Shown here piece after piece: positions 1 to 5,542 of a DNA stretch of 5,542 nucleotides. The notes beneath the pieces are model-generated. The model searched no databases. It was not told where the DNA came from and worked only from the letters and a program-made list of their open reading frames with translations. The position numbers and the translations under genes are program-made. Location of the stretch: positions 1 to 5,542 of the forward strand of contig CASFFJ010000159.1 of NCBI GenBank assembly GCA_949293915.1, written 5' to 3'. The DNA comes from an uncultured Christensenella sp. (lineage in GTDB: Bacteria; Bacillota; Clostridia; Christensenellales; UBA1242). Numbering within the stretch: position 1 is the stretch's first letter; every line of letters starts with the position of its first letter.

Positions 1-326
1 ATAAGAATCTGTCCTTTTTTTACAAAATCCCCTTCTTTTATAAGGATTTCTTCTATTACTCCAGTTTCAAGAGGTTGTATGATTTTTGCTTCTCCATCAG
101 GTATAACTATTCCTCTTGCGCTTGCTACAATATCTATTTGCCCGAGTGTCAGCCACAAAACAGTGGTTATTATTAAAAAAACTATTGTCCAAAAAGTAAA
201 TCTTCCAAGTGGACTTACGGGTGAATCCTCAATTTCGCTTAATGCAGGTTTAAATTCATATGAGTCGTTAATTTTTGAGACTGCACCCAGTATTTTTTCT
301 TTTATATTTTCAAAAAATTCACGCAT
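1..326 (-). CDS. HlyD-family type I secretion periplasmic adaptor (membrane fusion protein), N-terminal part, cut by window edge
   Basis: Periplasmic adaptor that links the inner-membrane ABC transporter to the TolC-type channel. Only the first 108 codons are in the window; the gene continues past base 1. The start is the ATG at 326-324 (MREFFENIKEK). A cytoplasmic segment of about 42 residues contains FKPALSEIEDSPVSPLGR, which matches the 'lieTPvSp' stretch before the membrane helix in HlyD proteins. One transmembrane helix follows at about residues 43-61, then GQIDIVASARGIVIPDGEAK and the start of the biotinyl/lipoyl-like half-motif (IIQPLETGVIEEILIKEGDFVKKGQIL, split here as residues 82-108). 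This pattern is very close to the start of E. coli HlyD. The ATG lies inside the end of the ABC-transporter gene (8-nt overlap) with a good Shine-Dalgarno site, so the two are translationally linked. The coiled-coil hairpin and C-terminal domain cannot be seen. Confidence 0.93.
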   Translation of the reverse strand, partial: MREFFENIKEKILGAVSKINDSYEFKPALSEIEDSPVSPLGRFTFWTIVFLIITTVLWLTLGQIDIVASARGIVIPDGEAKIIQPLETGVIEEILIKEGDFVKKGQIL

Positions 327-2451
327 TTACTAATCCTTGTTGACTGTATAAGTAATGATAATAACCTTTTTGATTAGACATTAGTTCATTGTGATTTCCA
401 ACTTCTATTATTTTTCCTTTGTCCATAACAATAATCTTATCGCAATTTTGAACAGTTGATAATCTGTGTGCAATTATAAAAGTTGTGCGCCCTTTTACGA
501 TTTTATCCATATTGTTTAAAATGGTTCTTTCAGATTCATAATCAAGAGCAGATGTTGCTTCATCCATAATAAAAATCTTAGGATTAGTAATAAGTGCGCG
601 CGCTATTGCAATTCTTTGTTTTTGTCCGCCGGATAATGTTGAACCTCTTTCGCCCACAAAAGTTTCATAACCTTCGGGTAACTCCTGTATAAACTCATGT
701 GCTCCTGCTATTTTTGCTGCTTGTATAACAAGTTCAATAGAGGCATCGGGTTTTGGAAGAATAATATTTTCTCTTATTGTCCCAGAGAACAGATAGTTTT
801 CCTGTAAAACAACCCCAATATTATGTCTTAGCCATAAAGGATTCATTTGTCTTATGTCTATTCCGTCAATATATATTGCTCCCTCATTAATCAGATACAT
901 TCTCTGTATTAATTTTGTAATTGTACTTTTTCCACTTCCGCTTCTTCCGACGATTCCGATACTCATACCGGGCTTGATGTCAAAAGTGAAGTTGTTGATG
1001 ACTAGTGGAGAATTTGGTAGGTATTTAAAACAAACCTTGTCAAATCTAACATTTCCAGATAGTTTTGGGAGAGTAATACTATGATTAGACTGAATTTCTG
1101 GTGGATTATTTAAAATATCTCCTAATCTGTCAACACCTAAAAGTGCTTGTTGAAATTCATTCCATAAATTTACAAGTCTTAATACTGGACCTGAGAATTG
1201 ATTTGCAAACATCTGAAAAGCTATAAGTTGCCCTATAGTTAGCCTGTTATCTATTACGAGTTTTACTCCAAAGTATAATATTGCTATAGTCATACCTTTT
1301 TGCAACATTTGGGATATAGCAGATGAAATATTTCCCATGTTTGAGAGTTTGAAGGAAGAATTTATATATTTTGCCAGATAGTCTTCCCACTTTTTTTGCA
1401 TAGAGCCTTCAATAGAAAGTGATTTTACAGTTTGAATCCCTGTTACAGATTCAACAAGATATGAATTAGATTGTGCTCCTGTCTGAAATTTTGTTTCGAG
1501 TCTTGAACGCAATTCGGGTGTAATAATAAGATACAAGATTGCTATTATTGAAACAAATAAAATTACTATTAAAGTAAGAATTTTACTATATATAAACATC
1601 ATAATAACGAATACAAAAGAGAAAAACACATCAAGAACCACAGATACAGATTTGTTTGTAATAAAATCTCTTATTTGATCAAGTTCTCTTACTCTTGTTA
1701 TTATATTTCCTACTTTTCTGTTTTCAAAATAAACAAATGGGAGTGAAAAAAGGTGTCGAAAGAGTTTTGAACCCAGTTTTGCATCAATTTTGCAGGCTGT
1801 ATGTAAAAATATATATTTTCTTGAAAAGTTTAAAAGTAACTCAAAAATCATAACAGCGACAAAAGCAAAAGCAAGTACATCAAGTGTTTGCATAGAGCGA
1901 TGCACAATTACTTTATCTAAAATAACTTGAGTAAATAAAGGGGATACAAGGGCGAACAATTGAACAATAAAAGACCCTAGCATTACTTCGCCTATAACCT
2001 GTTTGTAGTTCAAAATTTCATAAAAGAACCATTTAAACCCAAACATGATCTGCGAGTTTATCATTTTATGTGTAAGTATAATAAAATTATTACTACACAA
2101 TTCTTGTATTTTATCAAAGCCAAGCTCTTTTGTTTGGCTTGTTTTGATTTCATATACAAGAGCGCAAGATTTTTCCTTGTTGACTTTTAAAAGTAAGTCA
2201 TAGGCACCATCTTTTCTAATTATTATTGCAGGAAGTGGGTACCTGCTTTCTATTTCTTCAGGAGATTGTTTTTTTACTTTTGCCTTGAATTCGTTATCTT
2301 TAATAATTCTTAATAAGTCTACAAGAGGAATTTCATTTTCATCAAGTGCATATTTCCTGACAATTGCATTAATATCAAGAGCTATTCTGTGAATTTTTGC
2401 AATTATGTCAAAAGCATATATGCCAGTTGCTTTTATTTCTTGTTTTTCCAC
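319..2451 (-). CDS. HlyB-type type I secretion ABC transporter (permease/ATPase) with degenerate C39-like domain
   Basis: Inner-membrane exporter that hydrolyses ATP to drive the unfolded substrate into the HlyD/TolC duct. Numbered from the GTG start at 2451 it has 710 residues, about the length of E. coli HlyB. Domains in order: C39-like domain (about 1-130), ABC exporter membrane domain with about six helices (about 150-421, including the HlyB-like FRHLFSLPFVYFENRKVGN and TRVRELDQIRDF stretches), then the nucleotide-binding domain. That domain has Walker A GRSGSGKST (502-510), Q-loop Q550, signature LSGGQ (606-610), Walker B D630 with catalytic E631, and H-loop H672, so the ATPase looks intact. 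The C39-like domain lacks the protease Cys (Thr at the aligned site), and Tyr84 stands where the His is expected; no GG-leader peptidase activity is likely. An in-frame ATG at 2478 would give 719 residues. I prefer GTG because it has a Shine-Dalgarno site, overlaps the upstream stop by one base and leaves 8-9 residues before the domain, as in HlyB. Substrate specificity for the adjacent RTX protein is inferred from context. Confidence 0.95.
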   Translation of the reverse strand: MEKQEIKATGIYAFDIIAKIHRIALDINAIVRKYALDENEIPLVDLLRIIKDNEFKAKVKKQSPEEIESRYPLPAIIIRKDGAYDLLLKVNKEKSCALVYEIKTSQTKELGFDKIQELCSNNFIILTHKMINSQIMFGFKWFFYEILNYKQVIGEVMLGSFIVQLFALVSPLFTQVILDKVIVHRSMQTLDVLAFAFVAVMIFELLLNFSRKYIFLHTACKIDAKLGSKLFRHLFSLPFVYFENRKVGNIITRVRELDQIRDFITNKSVSVVLDVFFSFVFVIMMFIYSKILTLIVILFVSIIAILYLIITPELRSRLETKFQTGAQSNSYLVESVTGIQTVKSLSIEGSMQKKWEDYLAKYINSSFKLSNMGNISSAISQMLQKGMTIAILYFGVKLVIDNRLTIGQLIAFQMFANQFSGPVLRLVNLWNEFQQALLGVDRLGDILNNPPEIQSNHSITLPKLSGNVRFDKVCFKYLPNSPLVINNFTFDIKPGMSIGIVGRSGSGKSTITKLIQRMYLINEGAIYIDGIDIRQMNPLWLRHNIGVVLQENYLFSGTIRENIILPKPDASIELVIQAAKIAGAHEFIQELPEGYETFVGERGSTLSGGQKQRIAIARALITNPKIFIMDEATSALDYESERTILNNMDKIVKGRTTFIIAHRLSTVQNCDKIIVMDKGKIIEVGNHNELMSNQKGYYHYLYSQQGLVNA
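334..338 (-). promoter_or_regulatory. Ribosome binding site of the HlyD-family gene
   Basis: The minus strand reads AAGGA, then 7 nt, then the ATG at 326. The site lies inside the last codons of the upstream ABC-transporter gene. It supports this start and indicates coupled translation. Confidence 0.75.
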
Positions 2452-3797
2452 TATATGTTTTCCTTGTTTTTGTCGCATAGTACTTTTAATTTATATTGAG
2501 AGGTTTGAAGTTTTATTTGATTTTCTTCTAAATCGAGTTTTTTGTTCAAAAGAGTAAGTTTTCTTTTAAGACATTCAGATTTATCACTTAATCCGTTAAA
2601 ATTAAGTCTTTCCATTAAGTTTAAATTTTTATTTACAAGGGCAAGTGTTTTTACGATATTTTCCTCTTGTGCTGCGGCATTTTTTGCATCCAGTTGAATT
2701 TGTTCATATTTTACCTTTAATTCTGCCATTTTCTGTTCTTTTTCAATTTTAGCCTTCTCAATTTCATATTTAGCTTTTGCAATTTTATTCCTGTTTTTTA
2801 AGCCATCAAATAGCGTCATAGTTGCAGTAAGTCTTACACTAAAACTCCGCTGACTTACATCAGAGAAAGCGTCAAGCAAACTATTCGTGTCTGAACCATA
2901 TAGACTATATCTTGAGTCCAATTTTATTTTTGGATAATTGTATCTTTTTTGAATTTCGTATTCTTTCTTTTTCTTCAATATTTCAAGGTCGTATATGAAA
3001 TTATCGGGTGAATTTTCTGGAGTAAGAGTAATTACCTCTGCTGATAGCTTAGCTACGCCGTTTTGAGGCATAAATGTATTGTCGTCTTTTGAGAAATCCT
3101 TTATTTGTATTGAGTCGGCGGAATATTCCTTATTTGTGTAAAAACTCATATCAATTAGTTTTTTTGAAAAATTATTAGATAAATCTTCAATCTGTGTTTT
3201 AAGTTCAGAGATTTGAATTTCACTGTCAATAACGTCTATTTCGGAAATCTTACCTGCTTCTTTTAGTCTTTTACTTATTTCATTTAGCTCCTTATGTACG
3301 TCTAAAACATTCTTTTTGATATTTATTTCTTTGTACAGCGATAAAGTTTGAGCATATAAATCAACCAAATCAAGTTTTAAGTCTGAAGTATCTTTCTCTA
3401 GTATATATTCTTTTTGTGTGAAATCTGCTTTTGCTATATCAAGCTGTCGCCTTCTTATGCCAAAATCAAAAACATTGTATGTTAGCATAAGTGCTGCTGC
3501 ATCCTGATAATAATTTCTGTTTAAAAATATCTCATTTCCAATAGCTGTAATCTGTGCACGCCCGTCAGTTAAATCGTTATACCTTTCAGATACCGCATAA
3601 GCACTAAGTGTAGGTAAATATTCACTCCTTGCCTCACCTATACCTTTCTGGCTTATTGATTTATCAAGCACAGCTTTTTTAAGTTGATAAGAATGTTCAA
3701 GTCCGGAATTTAAAAATTCTTCAAAACTTAACTCCTCGCATACTGCCTGCGAGCATAGCAAAACCAACACTAAAACCATTCCTATAGTCTTTTTCAT
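2451..3797 (-). CDS. TolC-family outer-membrane channel protein of the type I secretion system
   Basis: Trimeric outer-membrane and periplasmic duct through which the substrate leaves the cell. From the ATG at 3797 it has 448 residues, close to the usual TolC-family size. The N-terminus is a typical signal peptide: basic MKKT, hydrophobic core GMVLVLVLLC, and a cleavage region around SQAVCEE (about residue 20). Two outer-membrane efflux protein repeats follow. The first carries YNVFDFGIRRRQLDIAKA (about 107-124) and the second TLFDGLKNRNKIAKAKYE (about 328-345); each is the strand-to-helix junction typical of the family. Long Lys/Glu-rich amphipathic helices fill the rest. The C-terminus has two cysteines (SECLKRK and VLCDKN), which is unusual for this fold. 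A TTG one codon upstream (3800) is a less likely start. No Shine-Dalgarno site precedes the ATG, but a strong promoter sits directly in front. The stop TAG (2453-2451) shares one base with the ABC transporter's GTG. Its place in the operon points to dedicated secretion duty rather than general efflux. Confidence 0.93.
   Translation of the reverse strand: MKKTIGMVLVLVLLCSQAVCEELSFEEFLNSGLEHSYQLKKAVLDKSISQKGIGEARSEYLPTLSAYAVSERYNDLTDGRAQITAIGNEIFLNRNYYQDAAALMLTYNVFDFGIRRRQLDIAKADFTQKEYILEKDTSDLKLDLVDLYAQTLSLYKEINIKKNVLDVHKELNEISKRLKEAGKISEIDVIDSEIQISELKTQIEDLSNNFSKKLIDMSFYTNKEYSADSIQIKDFSKDDNTFMPQNGVAKLSAEVITLTPENSPDNFIYDLEILKKKKEYEIQKRYNYPKIKLDSRYSLYGSDTNSLLDAFSDVSQRSFSVRLTATMTLFDGLKNRNKIAKAKYEIEKAKIEKEQKMAELKVKYEQIQLDAKNAAAQEENIVKTLALVNKNLNLMERLNFNGLSDKSECLKRKLTLLNKKLDLEENQIKLQTSQYKLKVLCDKNKENI
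2461..2465 (-). promoter_or_regulatory. Ribosome binding site that favours the GTG start of the ABC transporter
   Basis: The minus strand reads AAGGA, then 9 nt, then GTG at 2451. No comparable purine-rich site precedes the alternative ATG at 2478, where upstream bases read AAATTAAAAGTACT. The same AAGGA core is used for the next gene in the operon. The site lies within the last codons of the TolC-family gene. Confidence 0.55.
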
Positions 3798-3804
3798 CAA
3801 ATTT

Positions 3805-3833
3805 ATTATATGTAAATAAAATATCCATGTAAA
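3805..3833 (-). promoter_or_regulatory. Sigma-70-type promoter of the TolC/ABC/HlyD operon, probably giving a leaderless transcript
   Basis: On the minus strand the -35 box TTTACA (3833-3828, five of six consensus bases) is followed by a 17-bp spacer and a perfect -10 box TATAAT (3810-3805). Exactly 7 nt (AAATTTG) separate the -10 from the ATG at 3797, so the expected transcription start is the A of the start codon or a base or two from it. No ribosome binding site is visible in that gap. The promoter lies just downstream of the RTX gene's terminator. The region is AT-rich, so chance matches occur, but box quality and spacing are both optimal. Confidence 0.7.
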
Positions 3834-3854
3834 TAGAATGTATATTTATGTTAT

Positions 3855-3884
3855 AAAAAACACTCTCTTTTAAAAGAGAGTGTT
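3855..3884 (-). terminator. Rho-independent terminator of the RTX gene
   Basis: Positions 3859-3884 are a perfect 26-bp palindrome with arms AACACTCTCTTTT and AAAAGAGAGTGTT. In minus-strand RNA it folds as a CACTCTC/GAGAGTG stem with an A/U-rich top, followed at once by six U residues (3860-3855). It begins about 20 nt after the RTX stop codon. On the plus strand no T-run follows, so it should act in one direction only. It separates the substrate gene from the secretion operon. Confidence 0.87.
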
Positions 3885-3904
3885 GTAGTATAAAGGTTAT
3901 ATTA

Positions 3905-5542
3905 TTATGACTGCCAACCACTTGTGACAAGCTGCATAAGTTCGTCATTGCTTGTAATATCATTTGCGCACGAAATTTGTATTCCATTTTCTGTTGCATA
4001 TGCATTCATTTCTTGGATTATCTGGTCTATAACCGTATTTGTTATATAATTTCCGTTATCAAGTTCAATTTTTTCAATTTTATAATTATCACCGCTATAA
4101 TAATAATGCTCTATTGTTATTGAGTCGGTATCAGAGTAATTCAAGATTAATGAATTTTTATCCTTATAAAAAGAGACATCTTCCTTAGTAGCCCCGTTTA
4201 TTTTTATTGTATCATTTCCCGAATAATCATATACTGTGTCATTGCCGTCACCAACATTGAATACGATGGTATCATCACCGTTACCGGGGAGAATTGTGTC
4301 ATTTCCTTTATCACTGTATATTAAATCGTTTCCAAGTTCGCCTTCAATGCTGTCATCTCCCTCCCCGCCATAAATAGTATCATCACCATTGCCTCCTCTG
4401 ATGGTGTCGTTACCGCCGTTGCCGTATATCAGATCTGCAATTTCCCTGCCTTTGATTTTGTTATAACCGTCATTTCCTTGCATTTCTGATGCCCAGGGCG
4501 TAATTTCAACTTGGTTATATTGATTGGTGGTCTGTATTCTTAGATACTCTTCAACAAATTCATCATATGTAAAGCTCTTGTCTTCGAAAATATAGTTTTC
4601 TATTTTGTACTGATCAGCGTGGTGTATTTTAATTTCAAAACCATCATGATTTTTAAATGTTATATGTATGATGTTTTTTGAATACCTGTCGCCTACCTCT
4701 CCCCATATATTTTCAATGTCTTCTGTTGTAACGCCAATAAACTTTATTGTATCATTTGCGCCATTTGTATCAATATCATCAATTATTGTTGTTCCTGTAA
4801 GATTTTTTGTTAAATCAACTATATATGTATCATCGCCTTGATCTCCTTTAAGGGTGTCATTACCGCTTGATATATGTATTATATCATTATTAATTCCTCC
4901 AAGTATCTCATCATCTCCGTAACCTCCGTCCAAGACATCATTCCCGCTGCCGCCATAAATTGTATCATCACCATTGCCGCCATAAATTGTATCATTGCCT
5001 ATAGAGCCTTCAAGTGCGTCATTGCCCCCGTTTCCGTATATTAGATCGTTATTATTACCTCCTTTTATTCTGTTATTATAATCATCACCCCTTGTTTTAT
5101 TTGCCCAGGATGTTACGCGTGCTACATTATACCCTTCAACCTTTTGTATTCTTAAATAAGTTTCAACAAATTCGTCATATGTGAGGGCTTTATCATCAAA
5201 TACAAAATTTTCTATCTTGTATTCACTTGCTTTGATTGCTGTAAGTTCAAAATTATCATGACCTTTGAATTTAAACTGTATTGTATCTCCATTGTTACCG
5301 TCACTATATATTTTATCAATGTCAGTTGTATTAACCCCGATAAATTTTATAGTGTCATTGGGATTTTCACTGCTTGAGTCATTTATTGTAGTTGCACCTG
5401 TTGGATTTTTTGTCATATCGAATATATACAAATCGTCCCCACTGCCGCCGCTTAGTATATCATTCCCTTCTCCGCCATAAATAGTGTCATTACCCATATC
5501 TCCATAAATTGTGTCATTTCCATCTTCACCATAGAGTACATC
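3905..5542 (-). CDS. RTX calcium-binding secreted protein, C-terminal 545 residues, N-terminus outside the window
   Basis: Likely cargo of the adjacent type I secretion system: exported unfolded and folded outside the cell on Ca2+. The reading frame is open to the right edge (DVLYGEDGND...), so the gene is partial at its 5' end and the first internal ATG (5497) is not the start. The fragment alternates GGxGxD nonapeptide blocks (at least 4, then about 9, then about 8-9 repeats) with three related cap-like domains, each beginning NDTIK-x-x-G and containing YKIE. The last one, at about 4247-4050, resembles the haemolysin-type calcium-binding-protein-related domain. The C-terminus (IDQIIQEMNAYATENGI through MQLVTSGWQS) has the amphipathic, acidic and hydroxylated character of an uncleaved C-terminal secretion signal. 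It contains the fragment's only cysteine. The catalytic, adhesive or toxic part, if any, must lie in the unseen N-terminus, so toxin, adhesin, protease/lipase and S-layer-like roles all remain possible. A terminator follows the TAA stop. Confidence 0.92.
   Translation of the reverse strand, partial: DVLYGEDGNDTIYGDMGNDTIYGGEGNDILSGGSGDDLYIFDMTKNPTGATTINDSSSENPNDTIKFIGVNTTDIDKIYSDGNNGDTIQFKFKGHDNFELTAIKASEYKIENFVFDDKALTYDEFVETYLRIQKVEGYNVARVTSWANKTRGDDYNNRIKGGNNNDLIYGNGGNDALEGSIGNDTIYGGNGDDTIYGGSGNDVLDGGYGDDEILGGINNDIIHISSGNDTLKGDQGDDTYIVDLTKNLTGTTIIDDIDTNGANDTIKFIGVTTEDIENIWGEVGDRYSKNIIHITFKNHDGFEIKIHHADQYKIENYIFEDKSFTYDEFVEEYLRIQTTNQYNQVEITPWASEMQGNDGYNKIKGREIADLIYGNGGNDTIRGGNGDDTIYGGEGDDSIEGELGNDLIYSDKGNDTILPGNGDDTIVFNVGDGNDTVYDYSGNDTIKINGATKEDVSFYKDKNSLILNYSDTDSITIEHYYYSGDNYKIEKIELDNGNYITNTVIDQIIQEMNAYATENGIQISCANDITSNDELMQLVTSGWQS
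4208..4450 (-). repeat. RTX nonapeptide block 3
   Basis: About eight or nine repeats run from IKGREIADL through IYGNGGNDT, IRGGNGDDT, IYGGEGDDS and ILPGNGDDT. The block then loses the consensus (IVFNVGDGNDT, VYDYSGNDT) where it passes into the C-terminal cap domain. Confidence 0.87.
4832..5068 (-). repeat. RTX nonapeptide block 2
   Basis: About nine consecutive nonapeptides run from IKGGNNNDL to LKGDQGDDT. The middle ones (IYGGNGDDT, IYGGSGNDV) are closest to consensus. Some are degenerate, such as IHISSGNDT. The 27-bp unit is also visible in DNA: a 20-bp stretch at 4949-4968 recurs exactly at 4976-4995, one unit apart, which suggests recent repeat duplication. Confidence 0.9.
5435..5542 (-). 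repeat. RTX nonapeptide block 1 (partial)
   Basis: Four visible GGxGxDxUx-type repeats (LYGEDGNDT, IYGDMGNDT, IYGGEGNDI, LSGGSGDDL), each 27 bp. They form parallel beta-roll turns that bind Ca2+ between successive repeats. The block continues beyond the right edge. Confidence 0.9.

Larger units (their letters stand above)
4208..5434 (-). repeat. Tandem duplication of a roughly 200-residue module (cap-like domain plus RTX block) in the RTX gene
   Basis: Unit 1 (5434-4832) and unit 2 (4831-4208) share the same order: a [DT]-YI-x-D-x-TKN start, NDTIKFIGV, TxxDI, YKIEN, TYDEFVE-x-YLRIQ, a single Trp, YN-x-(R/K)IKG and DLIYGNGGND, then nonapeptides. The starting motifs DLYIFD and DTYIVD are 201 residues (603 bp) apart. 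In the first 32 aligned residues from TKN, 20 are identical by my count. The copies have diverged, so this is an old duplication rather than an assembly artefact. Confidence 0.85.

Noticed and set aside
79..333. 84-codon plus-strand open frame opposite the HlyD-family gene
   Set aside because: It is antisense to a clear HlyD N-terminus, and its composition is the mirror of that gene.
854..1084. 76-codon plus-strand open frame opposite the nucleotide-binding domain
   Set aside because: It is antisense to the Walker A region of the ABC transporter and has no independent coding signal.
2117..2150. Inverted repeat AAGCCAA / TTGGCTT followed by a T-rich stretch on the plus strand
   Set aside because: It lies inside the ABC-transporter coding region, points against transcription and has an interrupted T-run, so it is most likely chance.
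2401..2451. Possible bacteriocin-type exporter with an active C39 peptidase
   Set aside because: The catalytic Cys and His are absent, and the overall similarity is to HlyB-type exporters next to an RTX protein.
3721..4005. 94-codon minus-strand open frame spanning the RTX end, the terminator and the start of the TolC-family gene
   Set aside because: It overlaps two well-supported genes in another frame, reads through a terminator and promoter, has no ribosome binding site and no recognisable domain.
5265..5480. 71-codon plus-strand open frame with a hydrophobic translation
   Set aside because: It is antisense to the RTX gene; the Pro/Ser/Leu-rich translation is what reversed Asp/Gly-rich repeats give.
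4208..5542. Regular short repeats that could suggest a CRISPR array or satellite DNA
   Set aside because: The units are 27 bp, in frame, without spacers, and encode GGxGxD nonapeptides, so they are protein-coding RTX repeats.

Overview
The window is AT-rich bacterial DNA with every real gene on the minus strand, so the biology reads from right to left. It holds one system: a type I (haemolysin-type) secretion machine next to a likely substrate. An outer-membrane TolC-type channel, a periplasmic HlyD-type adaptor and an outer-membrane signal peptide mean the host is Gram-negative (diderm). The low G+C, AGA/ATA-rich codon use and strong AT-rich promoter fit low-GC diderms such as Campylobacterota or gut Gastranaerophilales-like lineages. 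I cannot fix the taxon from this sequence.

Layout in transcription order: (1) 5542-3905, the C-terminal 545 residues of an RTX calcium-binding protein whose N-terminus lies outside the window. It is built as RTX block, cap-like domain, RTX block, cap-like domain, RTX block, cap-like domain and C-terminal tail. (2) 3884-3855, a Rho-independent terminator made of a perfect palindrome plus a U-run. (3) 3833-3805, a near-consensus promoter (TTTACA, 17 bp, TATAAT) placed so that transcription should begin at or very near the A of the next start codon. (4) 3797-2451, a TolC-family outer-membrane efflux protein. (5) 2451-319, an HlyB-type ABC transporter with a degenerate, non-proteolytic C39-like domain. 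(6) 326-1, the first 108 codons of an HlyD-family adaptor, cut by the left edge.

Genes 4 to 6 overlap end to end (1 nt and 8 nt) and form one operon. In the assembled machine the ABC protein powers export across the inner membrane, the HlyD protein bridges the periplasm and the TolC protein forms the exit duct. The RTX protein would leave unfolded, guided by its C-terminus, and fold outside the cell on binding calcium. The terminator and separate promoter suggest that cargo and machine are transcribed at different levels. This is a recognisable system rather than a new one. The points most worth a second look are the apparently leaderless operon start, the repeated cap domains in the RTX protein, and the doubly degenerate C39-like domain. 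There is no gene-free stretch over 300 bases; the only intergenic gap is 3798-3904.
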